A DNA stretch of 64,000 nt from Ascarosepion bandense. Lineage: Eukaryota > Mollusca > Cephalopoda > Sepiida > Sepiidae. The DNA lies in assembly GCA_037127315.1 (NCBI GenBank), contig JBBBDQ010001185.1, positions 874,001 to 938,000 on the forward strand, in the 5' to 3' direction. A model generated the notes under the pieces. It was not told the DNA's origin, did no database searches, and saw only the letters and a program-made list of their open reading frames with translations. How positions within the stretch are numbered: the first letter of the stretch is position 1; the number at the start of each line of letters is the position of its first letter. Of this stretch, positions 34,440-46,925 are shown piece after piece. The position numbers were made by a program, and so were the translations under genes.

Positions 34440-34875
34440 AGAAAAGATTTTAACCAAACTTTAACTATTTCTTGTAACTACTATCACCATAAATGACACT
34501 CATCTCTTGAAGTTGGGAACAGTTCCCACAGAGTGAGGAGAACACCTCTGTCAATGCTAGTTGCTGAAAAGAATCTGTAAGGACTGCAGTGCTGACTGCA
34601 ACCAACAATAGGATAGCGTATATGTTATTGATGGCTTTGGTTCTGATGTGAGGACCTATAGTAAACAGGATGGCTGCTTGATGATACATACAATACCTAC
34701 AGTATCTGGATCAATTTTACTTTTTTTGTTGTTGTTTTCTTCATCCAATAATAGAAGAGAAATAAGCACTGGAATCTTTACTTGGGACAAATAGAATATT
34801 TTAGTTGCAGTAGAGGAACGAGTAGCATTAGTTTTCTCTGTAGACAAGAAAGTGGCAGTTGTAACCTTTCAAACA
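34440..34875 (-). other. Complex sequence of unknown nature
   Basis: Composition rises to a protein-like level. The minus strand holds two overlapping open frames of 63 and 74 codons (34656-34847 and 34465-34689), and broken frames with leucine-rich content. No family was recognised and no splice signals bound it convincingly. It could be a decayed mobile element. Confidence 0.3.
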
Positions 34876-37800
34876 CACTAAAAAAGATCTGATGTAATGT
34901 TGATACTGATAGGAGCTAGGGAAGGAAAAAAAATCAATTTTAGTACTCCTCTTTCTCATAATAAACAATATATAAAATAGCAAAGAAAACAGAGAAAGTA
35001 AAATTGAAATTTTCTAATTCTTTTATATACTGTTTAGTGTTTATATTTTGCTAAAAATTTTGATTTTTTTTTAAGTACAAAACTTAAGAATTTCATCAAT
35101 TAATAGAAACAATATGTTAAACTTTCTACATAATTTTAATTATACTGAAAATTAACATGCAAAATAAAACATAAAATTTAACAAGGAATTTTTCTAATTT
35201 GTGAAAAAACTTTCATAATTATATCAAGATTTAATGCTCATTCATTATTATGATAGTGAAAAAAATTCTTTATCATTGAATCTTCTAAAAAATCTGATAT
35301 GACAATGTGTTCATAGAGATTTATTTATCTTTTAATAGCACTAAAATATTTCAACTGAGAAACAAAATAAAGAAACAGCATTATATAAGCCAAGTATTTC
35401 TACTTAGTTTATGAAGTACAATAAAAAATTAATTCACCAAGTCATTAAAATCAGCATATGTTTACTATTTACATCATTCGCCTAGAAGGGAAAAGTAAAA
35501 ACAGCTGAAGTAATTTTTCTTCAAGTATTTCAGTCAGACTTGATTTTACCTAGGAACATAGAAAAATGTTATACTGTTTCTGAATATTAATGAGACAACT
35601 GCTTATATAGCATCCTTTATTTCACCAAATATGTTTTTTAAGGAATACATTTCTTACAAACTGCATGGCCCAGAAAATAACCTTGGTTATAAATCTGAAA
35701 AGAACCATGCCATATCTCAAAGTTTCAGTCATTATGCAGACAGAAATAACATGGGCTATTGAAAAATGAATAGTTAAATGAAATTACTAAATCTCATAAA
35801 TATGAACCCTTTTTTTTAAATACCCATTAGTGAGATTTCTGTTTTACCATTCAGTCAACAACTACATGTCATTGTAACACTGTTGTAAATTTCTTTAGTA
35901 ACAGCTTTAAAATCATTTTTATATGTGTAGGTTAGTACTGATAAAGTGTTTTCCTGGGACTGTACAATTTCAATTAATCTATTAATGCCCACTGTCCTAA
36001 TTTTTAATTAATATCATTTTTTTTTAAATTAATACTGGATTTTTCTATAGGCATTAACAGTTTAAACCAAGTTCTTGTTTATATCATAAAACTATATGAA
36101 TTGTATTAAATTCACAGAATCATCTACTCCAATATTTTAATTACATTGTTCCTCTGTCAAAAATAGTAATTGAAGTAACACATTTTTTTTTTCATTCAAA
36201 CAAAACTGTTGGCACAAAATTTCTCTTATCCAGCATATTTAATGACACTTAAAAGTTTATAAACATATTAATGATTTAAGCTTAAATTTTTAAAGTTCCT
36301 TAAAGAAATCATTTCAATATTGATTCTAAAACACTAAGAGACCAATTTTTTTTTTTTTTTGCTATTTGTTATAATATATAACAAATAGCAAAAAAAAAAA
36401 AAATTATACACAAAACCACCAATTTTTGGCAGGGATTCTTCCCTGCAGAAACAAATCCCTTACTCCACATTTTAAAGAACACTTGACTACATTCAGATTG
36501 AGAGAGATGATGATTCAACAGCAGCAAAACTCAGATGGCCACCTCTACTTCATAATAACCACATAAATATTGCTAAATTTTCATGATAAAAAGCAAGAAC
36601 TGATATTATTAATATTTTATGATAAATGATAACTACCTGAACAAACTGATGGGTCACTCTTAGTGGAATCAATTATATCCTTAAGACTTCAATATAAGTA
36701 TTAAAAAAAGAAGAGATTAAAAATAAATTAGTGAAGCATGTGAAGCAATCATTGCGTCCAAAATACTAACATTTTTTTGCAGTCTTTCAGAAGCGACAGG
36801 TTGTCAGAATATACTTTTGGTTGAAATTCATGCAAGATTCAATCACTCACCTCTCACACAATTTCACTACCAAAAAAAAGTCTTCAATTTTACATAATAC
36901 TAAATCTGCTTTTTTCAGTTCTGTAATAAATTAAAACTTTCGTAAGTAATGAGTTTTTAACAATATATTTTATTGCTGAAAATGCTGTAAGATTTGACAA
37001 CTAGAATTTATATCAAGATTCCAATTTTATAATTTCCGAAGTCTATTTTTTAATGAACACTCAGCACTTTTTTCAATTTTGTAAAAAAGCAGCTATCTTA
37101 CTACAAGCTTTATTTCATTTTAATATTTATTCATAATGATGACTCTAATTAGTTGGACTGTAGCAAAGCATAAAGTTCTGCTTATAATGTACCTTTTCTA
37201 TAAAAAATATTTTTAATTTTCTCCACATTCATGCAATCTTCTAAACATAAATACAACTACTGGTTCAAAATCTATCCAGAAGAAAAAGATTGTATATGAT
37301 TGCAATCAAAGAAATCTAAATGGCTTTTATATTGGATCCCACTCACTGCATCTTCTTGGGTCTTGAGAAATTTGCATTGTCCATTGGATTGATGCATATT
37401 TTGTTTCCAGATAATTACTGTTGGACCAAGACTTTTCCTCAGTCACAACTTTGGAAAGGAACTGTAAGTCATTTTAAATTTAACTCAAATTTTGACATTT
37501 CAAAATATCTAATAAGAATTACATAAACACATATCAGGATGAGTGGTCATGTAAAACCCCATTAAAATGACCACTGTGAATACTTGAATGAACAATTTAT
37601 ATTTGGCTGTAATACTTAGTCCTGAAATTTTTGTATACTTTATTAATGAAATTTTACATTATTATATAGGATTATTTATAATAACATCATATTAGTATTT
37701 TTAATGTAAAATAATAGTTTCCCTAGAAATATTAATAATCTCTGATTACTTACAATGCTTTTTTGTCCATTGCAAAAATCTAAGGATATAGAGGAAATAA

Positions 37801-38540
37801 AAAGCCAAGATAAAGAATAGCTCATTTCCACTGTAAAATGATTTAAAATCTCAAAAGAAACTATATAAAAGGATTCATATTACACAACAAATATTTACTT
37901 TTCAATAATCTCTTGTTAATACACTTAATTCATTGATGAAAATTAATCATACAGATTGTATAGAGGGAAATTCAGATCAAAATTCAGCTGATAATTATGT
38001 ATCAGACTTCAGAATTAGTAATCCATCCTCAAATGTGTATTCTCACATTTTCAGAAACAATTTTTAATGTGATTTAGTGATTTATTTTCTATGGTTATAT
38101 ACTACTTTCTATGATGTCAAAAAGACCAGAGAATTATACAAGAGAATAGTAACCCATAAAAAGTAACAAAAATATCAACCTCAATTTCAAAACTCGGTTT
38201 CTTTTTTATACACAAATATTAGCCCTTTATGAGTGAAATGTTTTTATTTAAACCAAATACAAATAAAAGATGGTTTATTGACAAATCAATGTCAACATGA
38301 GTCATATAAAGCCAAGTATTAACTTATTTCTTTTGATATTATACAGGAATAACATTCTTTTTAAAAGAAAGTAAACAAGAAAAATAAATTTTTAAATACA
38401 ATATCAGTATATACAGGTAGCATGAAAGATATCAGGGCAAAAATAAAAGAAAGTTTTGATGTTTGGCCATTTGTCAAATTGAAAAGCAGAATTCAAGTTC
38501 CATACTGGTCTACTGAATTCTCTCTGCAAAAGCTAGGAGT
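34876..38540. other. AT-rich intron stretch with an A/T hairpin
   Basis: Holds the hairpin at 36346-36403 (listed) and an exon-like plus-strand segment at 37411-37463 that I do not accept as a gene. Otherwise nothing recognised. Confidence 0.45.
36346..36403. repeat. Near-perfect AT hairpin, 27-bp arms
   Basis: Fifteen T then 'gctatttgttata', a 3-base centre 'ata', then 'tataacaaatagc' and fourteen A. Arms pair throughout. It could extrude as a cruciform, or be two opposed oligo(dT)-tailed pieces. Confidence 0.95.
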
Positions 38541-38725
38541 TAAATAGCAAAGTAGATGGTGGCAACCAATCTAGAAGGGTAGCTTTAAATTCAAACCAGA
38601 GAAAGGGAAGTCATAGTAATTCACAGATAATAAAGAAAGATAATTGGTGGAGAGCCATGACTGCCTACACCCTGAAGAGACAGGATAGTAAAAAAGCAGA
38701 ATGAAAATCTGAATTCAGAATCAGA
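38540..38725 (+). repeat. SINE-like fragment (family B)
   Basis: 'ggcaaccaatctagaagggt', 'gggaagtcatagtaattcac' and 'gagagccatgactgcctaca' match, reversed, the antisense copy at 54085-54200. Sense orientation on the plus strand. Confidence 0.65.
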
Positions 38726-39913
38726 AATTGCCTGTTGCCTCATCATTTACTATGACAAATATTTAAGTAAAATTGTTTGTAAAATTCTCATTTTTTAATT
38801 TTATACAAGATAATTATGGATATATTAGGAAAACTTAATATTATGGTAAAGGAAATTTAAGACTAAAAAGAAGTATTAGAAAATAAACACAGTACAAAAA
38901 AAAAAAAAAGAATAGATTGATTATTATTAAAACACTGAAAAAGAAAATGAGAAGTGTCAGATACACACACAAAACAAAAAATGTAAAAAACATTGATAGG
39001 TAAATGAGAAAGTGTTGAAAACTTCTTGACTTGATCCCCTTCCACAAATTTCAACCAAATGACCAAACATTAAAACTTTCTTTTCAAAGTACTTCTTGGC
39101 CAGACAGAGTTTTTCTCCATTCCTTGTAAATACCATAAAGAAACAAGATTGAAAAAAAAAAAGGCATGCATTGGGGGAATGAGTAAAGCAAATTGTTAAA
39201 AAAACGTTTTATATTTATTTATCTATAAAGTATCATTAATTTATTGATCAAAAGAAAGATAAACATTCTTCACTGCTCTCTTTCTTGTTCTGAGGCATTT
39301 GTTTTAATAAGATTGACAAATGAACACAGCTTCCTATTGTTAAAAACTGGATTAGATAAGAGCATCATGATTGATTCCTTATTGTTCTCTTGTGTCACGC
39401 AATCATGTAAAACTATTTACTTTAGACACGACTAATTGTACAGCCAATCACTCTAAGCACACCTCCTATAACAATATCCAATTAGTTTGCAGATACATTC
39501 AGTATTTGTTATCATTACTACATTTTATTTGTCTGGTTCAGTGATAATAGCAATTAATTTTGTATATATAAAATTGTTGTATGCCTAGAGGATCAATAAA
39601 TAGTATGACATAGCGATAGAATAATTTGGGGTAAATGGAGGTTAAGGCTAAGGTAAAAAAACAAAACTAAAAAAAAATATCAAATATGTGGTACTAGAAT
39701 AGGAAAAAACATACAGTCAATTTGATTAATAGAGTAGACAAAGCCTAAATAGCAATAAAAAATTTTGGGGCAGATTAGCTTTTTTTCTAATTGTTTTTTT
39801 CTCATTAAAATTCACTAAAGTCTCAGTCTGTCTAAAGCATTTGCACTTCATTTTTTTTTTGTTTTTAAATTTTGTTCTACTTCCCTTAATCAAATATAAA
39901 ACCAAGAGCCTAA

Positions 39914-39917
<4 letters not shown>
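38726..39917. other. AT-rich intron stretch
   Basis: Contains the third copy of the unclassified fragment (38930-39120: 'ccccttccacaaatttcaac', 'gaccaaacattaaaac'). Nothing else recognised. Confidence 0.45.
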
Positions 39918-40001
<84 letters not shown>

Positions 40002-40002
40002 A
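39918..40002. repeat. Compound (TA)n-(ACAT)n-(CA)n microsatellite
   Basis: TA run 39918-39960, then acat units, then a CA run to about 40002. The overlapping Tyr-Ile and Cys-Val open frames on the minus strand are artefacts of this repeat. Confidence 0.97.
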
Positions 40003-40920
40003 CAATCTTTGAATTAGATAAATTGGAAGAATTCAAAATTGAAGCTGAGCAAAATTTGTCGCAAATGTTCAGGGAGTAAGCAAAATCCACTATTCATATA
40101 GTGAAAGGTGTGGAGAGTGCCTTCATGATATGTCATATGACATGTAGCCATTCCCTATTACTGAAATTCTTGAAACAATTCTAAAATTGTAAATTTTATC
40201 TAACTCTTATTTTCTTTCTTTTAACCTGTTAATGTTATATTAAAAATAGGCTATAAAAAGGCACTTTCAAAGATATCAAGCAAACTGAGAAAGAAAACTA
40301 AAAGAACAATCAGACAAAATAATGCCAGAAGAAAAGACTAACCATTAACTATAAGAAGACAGAATGCATGAAAAAAACTGCTTGAAATATGAGCTATGTA
40401 ATAAAGATATCAAAATCAAGCAAATACAAATATTTAACTGAATAATGTTGTAAAAGATAACAGAAGAAAGTGTGACAGAAATTTAAAAGTATATAGGAAT
40501 AGCAAAAGATGCCTTCCAGGAACTCACGTATTAAACAACATCTTTACAAAAAAAATGAATGCTGAACTGCTATGCAATATATAATCTCCAATATGACAGT
40601 GAATAATGGACAATCTCTCTCAGTTTAAGAGACATTGGGCAATAGAGATATGGTTCCACTGGCGAATGTTGAAAATATTATGGATAGAACATGCGAGTGA
40701 TTTTTTTTTTTTTCAAGAAAATAAGCTTTATAAGGAAATTTATATTTACTATTAGAAAATATAACAAACAGTTGAAAGTTATGGGATACATAAAGAAAAG
40801 AATGTGAGCCTGGATAATTTAATTCATCAGCAATACTGAAAGAGAAACATGGGGGTAGGGAAGCAAGTAACCAATTTAAGTTTGTATAAATGGATAATAG
40901 AACAGGGACAAAGAGTCAAA
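40003..40920. other. A-rich intron stretch
   Basis: No exon or repeat was recognised. Confidence 0.4.
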
Positions 40921-40995
40921 AGATACTCAGAGTAACAGAAGTCATGAAGTTGTGGAGAGCTATGATTGACCAGATTCTGAAGACACACAGCACAT
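40921..40995 (+). repeat. Short SINE-like fragment (family B)
   Basis: 'agaagtcatgaagttgtgga', 'gagctatgattgaccag' and 'attctgaagacac' parallel the 38610-38690 segment. It is short and diverged. Confidence 0.5.
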
Positions 40996-41137
40996 AAAAG
41001 AAAATTCCAGAGTTCATAAAAAGTCTTCTTCGTTTTCTTTTTAAAAAAAAACTTTACAGTTAGCAATTTACCATAGTAATAGCTTAGAAGGAACAATTTG
41101 TTTAAAAATTCTAAATACAGAATCAATTTTATTAAAA

Positions 41138-41276
41138 GGAAAATCACTACAAAATTTGCACCAACTAATTTTTTAAAATTTCTGCAATTTAGAGAAAAGG
41201 AAAAAAAAATTAGTTGGTGCAAATTTTGTAGTGGTTTTCCACTTTTTTCCAATTTTTTAAAATTTCTGCAATTTAG
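41138..41276. repeat. Foldback with overlapping 26-bp direct repeat
   Basis: Left arm 41138-41171 ('ggaaaatcactacaaaattt', 'gcaccaactaatt') is the reverse complement of about 41208-41240 ('ttagttggtgcaaatttt', 'gtagtggttttcc') with one or two mismatches. A 26-base block 'aattttttaaaatttctgca' + 'atttag' occurs at 41167-41192 and again at 41251-41276, 84 bp apart. Confidence 0.9.
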
Positions 41277-41284
41277 TGAAGGAT

Positions 41285-41590
41285 GTGGGTTGTGGAGCAG
41301 TGGATATCGGCTCAGAACGAGAAATCGGGGAGCTGAGTTCAAATTCCAGTTGAATTCCTTGCATTCACTTACGCGCAAATACCCTTGGGAAAGGTATTAA
41401 TCCATCTCTTCCCTCCAGTTATGGGTTAAATAACAGGACAGTTTGGGTTCTATAGCCTTGGCTGGCAACCAGTCTACCACAGAAAGCAATGGCAACCTAC
41501 TGCAGGATAATCTTCTGCCCAGTCGGTCATGTTTCGAAAGAGACATGATCATCCAAGCATGTATCACGTATGGCACTTAACTGACTGAAT
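41285..41590 (+). repeat. tRNA-headed SINE (family A), near full length
   Basis: A-box-like 'tgtggagcagtgg' at 41291, B box 'gagttcaaattcc' at 41335-41347, body with 'aataacaggacagtttgg', 'ggcaaccagtctaccacaga' and 'gcaacctactgcaggataat', and 3' end 'ggcacttaactgactga'. The most complete of four copies. A to B spacing is about 44, compatible with an RNA polymerase III internal promoter. Confidence 0.9.
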
Positions 41591-42044
41591 TTAGTCAATA
41601 TTAAAATGTAGAAACAGAAGAAATATTTGCTTCAGGAATAAATTCAACATTCATGATGAATAGTATATATGTGATATAATTTAATTAGCAAAAATATGTT
41701 TTTTTAAAGAATTTTCACAAAATAGATATTTTTTTAGCTGAAAACTACAGGCAAAATATTGCTTATAACTTTCAAAATAGTCACTACCATAGTCAACATT
41801 GTTCAGACAAGTACAAAAAAGAGTTTCAACTGTTTGAACAATATTAGACAGATATTTTTAATATACTTAGTCAAATTGTTTGTTCACTTTATGAGGGTGT
41901 GTGTAAAAGCCAAATACATTTCCCAAATTATGGCCAAATGACTAGGCGATAGATATTGTGATCATGATTCCCCATAACACATTAGGACCATAGAGGCACC
42001 ACGTGTACTGTGACTGTAGCAAATCCATCTTCATGTTGTTTTTT

Positions 42045-42250
42045 ATATTCAGTTGACTTTATCCTAAACTGGTTACCCTACTAAAGATAAAGAGGGCTTA
42101 GTCTGTCCTATTATTTAAGACATAGCTGGAAGAAGTGGATTCATGCTTTTCTAAAGGTATTAGTGCCAAGTGAATTCAAGAGTCTTGGTTAAAATTTGAA
42201 CTCAACACACTGATTCAACTGATCCATACCAATAACTTTTATACTAACCA
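42045..42250 (-). repeat. SINE-like fragment (family A/B), antisense
   Basis: 'acatagctggaagaagtgg', 'ctaaaggtattagtgccaag' and 'aaaatttgaactcaacacac' match the middle and B-box complement of the SINEs. The 3' part is degraded. Confidence 0.6.
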
Positions 42251-43489
42251 CATATTTATATATAAATAGAGTAGAATGAACAGTTCTCAAAATCAATTTT
42301 TTGGTAAATAGGAACATTTTAAGAAATAGTAAATGTTTGTATGGTATTCAATGCATTCTTTAATATCAGCTTTAAAAATGAAAGAAAGCCTTCAAAAGAC
42401 AACAGTTTGTAAGTATTTTCAGCAACAAGACAAAAACACATTTACTATCAGATAATATTCAAACAGGTATATTTACAGTAGTAATGAGTGAAATTAGCAT
42501 GGTAACATAAAATTTGACTACACATTTAAACTCAGAAGAAAAACAATAGAAGTAGCTCAAAGAATATATGTGGTGGGCAGTGAAGGTAAAGCTAGCAACT
42601 GTAATATACAAAAATGATCAAGTAAATTTTTTTAATGAAAATGTGCCAATTGAAGATGTACCTCATAAATGCTGATCAGTAAACATTGATACGGAGGAAC
42701 TGAAAACTCTTTTTGAATTTATTTCAAATGTGTCACTTGCAAAATGAATTCAACATAACCAATTAAACTATATTCAAGCATGGCATCATAAAAATATATG
42801 CATTAAGGAAATGAATATACTATAAACTCAGTGAAAAATAAAAAGAAAGACTGTGCTCTACCCTTGATGAGGAAAACAGTCTAGGAAAAAGATTGTCTCA
42901 TATAAATGTTTGCATTATTAATGTGCAGAATATTTCTGAGTGTATATAGAAATTACAGTAGACAATATATTACTCTTGTGCGAGCAGTTTTAGGAAGATA
43001 GCACTGTTTATATTTAACTTATCTACTTAAATCATACCATAAAAGTGAAAAATAGAGCAAAATTAAATAAGTTACTATAAAAGTTTTTCTTTAGAGTATA
43101 ATGAATAATCCTAGTAGAAGAGATCTTTGATGAGGTTGTTTTGTTAATGAAGGAATTTGTTAAAATGATATAAAAAACAATAAATTTGACAATTCTTCTG
43201 GAATTATATTTTTAGCTTTCTCACCTGAATCTGAATATTTTTACAAGATTAACAAAAATCATCAATGAGATGGCCAATTAGAAAATGCAGATATTTTTCT
43301 GCACATATTAAAAAAAAAAAGAATAAAAGAAGCCATAACATGAAAAATATATTTTATTAAAGATTCAGTTTCATAAAGTTCTTTAAATTATTGATTAAAA
43401 GATATACTGTGATTATTCAAATATAACACTTTTTTTTCCAAACTTTTAAGCCTAGAAGTTTTGTTTTTTATTAATTATCCACTAATACA
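42251..43489. other. AT-rich intron stretch, nothing recognised
   Basis: No repeat or exon was recognised. Confidence 0.45.
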
Positions 43490-44240
43490 ATGCCCAAAAG
43501 CCACTCAAGGTAGTGGGTTATTTAATGTAAGAGGAGGTAAGAAGTACAGGTTATAAGAAAATGTAGGAAAGATAACAGCTAACCCAAGATTTAAAATGGC
43601 TAAGATTGTAGTGATCAGGGATGAATCCACTCTGGAGTCTGTAGTGGTTCTTACAAAGAAACTATTTGAATTAAACTTCATTCTTACAAATAGAATATAA
43701 AGGGAATGGGAAAGGCTGCTGCAAAATGCTTTTGAACTATATCAAGACTAGAATGTGAGAACTGGGCAAACCAAATATGGTAGCAATACTCTATTTGTGG
43801 TCTGATTTAATTCTTGTAAATGGAGCATATCAGTAGGAGTCAGGTATTTTCAGAAGCAGTACAAGGAAACAACCATTTTACCAGTTTCTTTAGCAATTAA
43901 TTGTATATAGAAGTTCCACTTGAAGTCTGGGGTGAACTTTAGTCCCAATAGTCTGCTAAATGTTACTGGCTTTGTTTTGGAGGTATTAAATGTTACAAAT
44001 GTTTTTACCTATTGAACTGTTAGAGCTAGGTCAGAGGAGGAATCAGCTGCCAGGCTCTGGTTGTCTAGATTTTTGAAGGTGCATTTTTTACACTGAGAAA
44101 TAATCTATTTAGATATATATGTATGTTCTTGGGCAAATCATGAACATAAAGCAGAAAGAGAATAAGACAAAGTAGAGAGTCTGCAAAGATCTCAGGCTTC
44201 TGAAGACTGGCCATTAACAATAGACCTACCTGTTAGGAAT
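43490..44240 (-). mobile_element. Jockey/CR1-like LINE fragment, antisense
   Basis: Minus-strand frames give LFLLYVHDLPKNI (after RT motif B, about 44110-44165), then KTFVTFNTSKTKPVTF (about 43960-44010), RLLGLKFTPDFKWNFY (about 43905-43955) and IEYCYHIWFAQ (about 43770-43800). This is the same order as the RT-thumb segment at 1380-1680. Motif C has been lost and many stops occur. The right end stops just before the RT core, so it is 5'-truncated. Confidence 0.82.
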
Positions 44241-46738
44241 GTGCTTATTATACAGGTTGTTCCACAAAGAAAACAGGAAATTTGGTACAGTTTATTTAAT
44301 TGTTGGAATTTTTGTTACAGTTATTTGAAACAAAAGCAAAGGATAGAAATTTAGTAGCTTAAAACAGAACACAAACACAAATGTTAGATGTGGGGTTCAA
44401 ACTAAAGGAACCTTTTGGCATTTTTTCAGTCCCCAAGTTGGATGTTCTTTCTTTAAGAGAACAATCATCTCACATAGAAAATTTGATAACTGTGACCTCC
44501 TGAAACAACAAATAGTTAAAAAATGTATATGTTCATTCATATACATCATTTTTTTTTTTCATCATATAGTAAATCTAAAATTTCCTTTTTCTTTTTTTTT
44601 TGGTGTGTGTGTGGGGGGGGGGGGGATATCCTGTATGTAAGAACAAAATATTTTCTTTTTCTAAGCAAGTGCACTGACATATTTGGGAAAAAATGTCCAA
44701 AAGTAAATCATATCTATGGTCCAAACTAATGTATAATAAAGAGTTTAAATCACTAACCAAACATTGCATTTGATTTTTTTTTTTAAATTATTCTCACAGA
44801 TATAAAACACAGGAACTTTTTGCATTCATTCTAGTTCAAGTCTATGAATATGTTTGTAGATTTTGGACAAACCTTTCATAATACTTCCATGTTCATTACA
44901 AAGAGTACATTTATATACTTTAAATTATGCTCAAGAGCCTAAAGACTTATATATGCAAACACAGACATAAAACAACTGACTGGAATCAAATATACAAAAG
45001 TTACACACACTCTTGAAAGCCATAATTTTCCCTCAACTCTAAAGAAAGTAAATATAAATGAAGAGATATGCAATCTAATCAGAATATTATGCCAATTCAA
45101 CTCTAGGCCATGTTGGTCAACAACCTATTTTCTGTTCATCCGTTCCCTTTCTTGTCTTTCTACTTTAATACCAATCTCTTCCAATTTCTAAAACACTGGC
45201 AAATAAACAGAATCAATCTATAAATATAAATTAATGTCGGCATGCATCCATATGTACATAGCTGTACACTTGCAAATGAGATTATGAGTGAGCCAAAAAT
45301 TTAACTTCAGAGTTTATTGAATTTTACAATTTCAACAAAATACAGTATACCTTTCTATTTGATACCTTCTTGATCAATATTTGTAAATCCAATGTAAAAA
45401 TAACACTAGCATTGTTCTTTATTAAATCTTAAGAAAACTATGAGTGATGTTTTGAAAGTTCTATCAGAATATGACGAGTATAAATCCTGCATAAAAAATA
45501 TACTTTATTCTTATCTATGTTTAGATACAGCAGATCTTCAGCACTATAAAGAAATATATCTACCATTGTTATTGGGATATTTCCAGTAACTTGCTAAATG
45601 GGTTGTATACTTATGTTCCGCGACTGCAAAGTGGTTTCAGTTTTTTCTAGATTTTCCATTGCAGTCATTAGCCATCTCTCATACCCACTTCTCTAATAGA
45701 TAGCATATTTCAGCCATGTATCATATGTATGTATATCAACAGGAAATAAATTATCAACAAAACACTATTAATTGAATTCATAATAGGACCAAAGTTCAAA
45801 AGTCTGATAGACAACCAAAACACTAACATTAAATTGAAAAAGAAAAATTTCTTACCATTGACTGAATGAATTTAAAACCCATTAACATTAATAGCTTAAA
45901 AATCTAAGACATTCTACAAGACTGTGAGTATTCCTATCAATGGTTATTCTTAAAGGACCAAAATAAAAGAGAACCAAATTTTAATCATGGGCAATGTTCA
46001 AGTTACCAAAACAATTTTTTTTAACAAGGTTGATTATAACGCCATGTATATATGTGTATACATGTTTGTCATACACATGAGATGAATAATCATTGTTTAT
46101 ATGAACTAATATGACAAAATAGTAAAATAGGAGCATAACAGCTGAGAGGTATAAAATTTTAATTTTTCAGATAGTTAAAATAAAAAATAAAAAAAACAAT
46201 GTACATTTGAAACTAAGGCCAAAAATCATTTATTCAGAACTGATGAGTTAATAATAAGTATATGGATTTTACAAGTAAAAATTATAGCAAGCAGAAATAT
46301 AAAAATGAGTTAAAAATGAACTCATACTTATAGCTTGATCTTTAACAACAGCTAACTTGAATTCACATAATTTATGCTTTCATATAAATACATATAAGTT
46401 AAAAAACACCAAGACAAGTTGTAAAGATTCTTGTTACACTTAGGCATTTGTCAGTAAAACATGATTAATAAAAAGTTAAACGCCTGAAAGTTCTCACTTC
46501 TCATTTTATTCAAATATAACTTGCTTTCCATAAAGTAAAACCAATTTCTAATATTGGAATGATTCTTACATCTTCTAATTCTAAACAAATAATTAGGCCA
46601 GATAGAAACATTATTGAAAAACACAATGCAGCTTTTAAAAAAGATAAAAAACATGGTTTAGCTGGTTAAATGCAAAAAAAAAAAAAAAAATGACTGAAAA
46701 TTAGATTATGATTAATAAAAAATTAATATAAACAATCT
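44241..46738. other. AT-rich intron stretch
   Basis: Includes a T run followed by (GT)n and about 14 G at 44590-44626. 'acaggttgttccacaaag' at 44255 resembles ends of mariner-type elements but nothing follows. Otherwise nothing recognised. Confidence 0.45.
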
Positions 46739-46741
46739 TTT

Positions 46742-46925
46742 TCAGGATGTAGGCAATCAAGACCCTTCACAGATTCTTTCCTTTATTATCTGGTAATTGC
46801 CATGACTTCTTGGAAAGGCTAGCTTCCTGTTGCTGTCTCCACAGTTTGGAATTCAAACAAGTACTTTTCCTAGATTGGGTGCTACCCAAAGTCAGAGAGC
46901 CAAGTTTAACCTAGAGTCACAATAA
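46742..46925 (-). repeat. SINE-like fragment (family B), antisense
   Basis: 'aattgccatgacttcttgg', 'gtttggaattcaaacaagta' and 'gattgggtgctacccaaag' align with 54140-54220. The tRNA head is not preserved. Confidence 0.6.

Noticed and set aside
39726..39998. Open frame with Cys-Val and Tyr-Ile runs
   Set aside because: Produced by CA and TA microsatellites.
41098..41400. 100-codon plus-strand and 183-codon minus-strand frames
   Set aside because: Both cross the foldback and the SINE; the repeated residues come from the 26-bp direct repeat.
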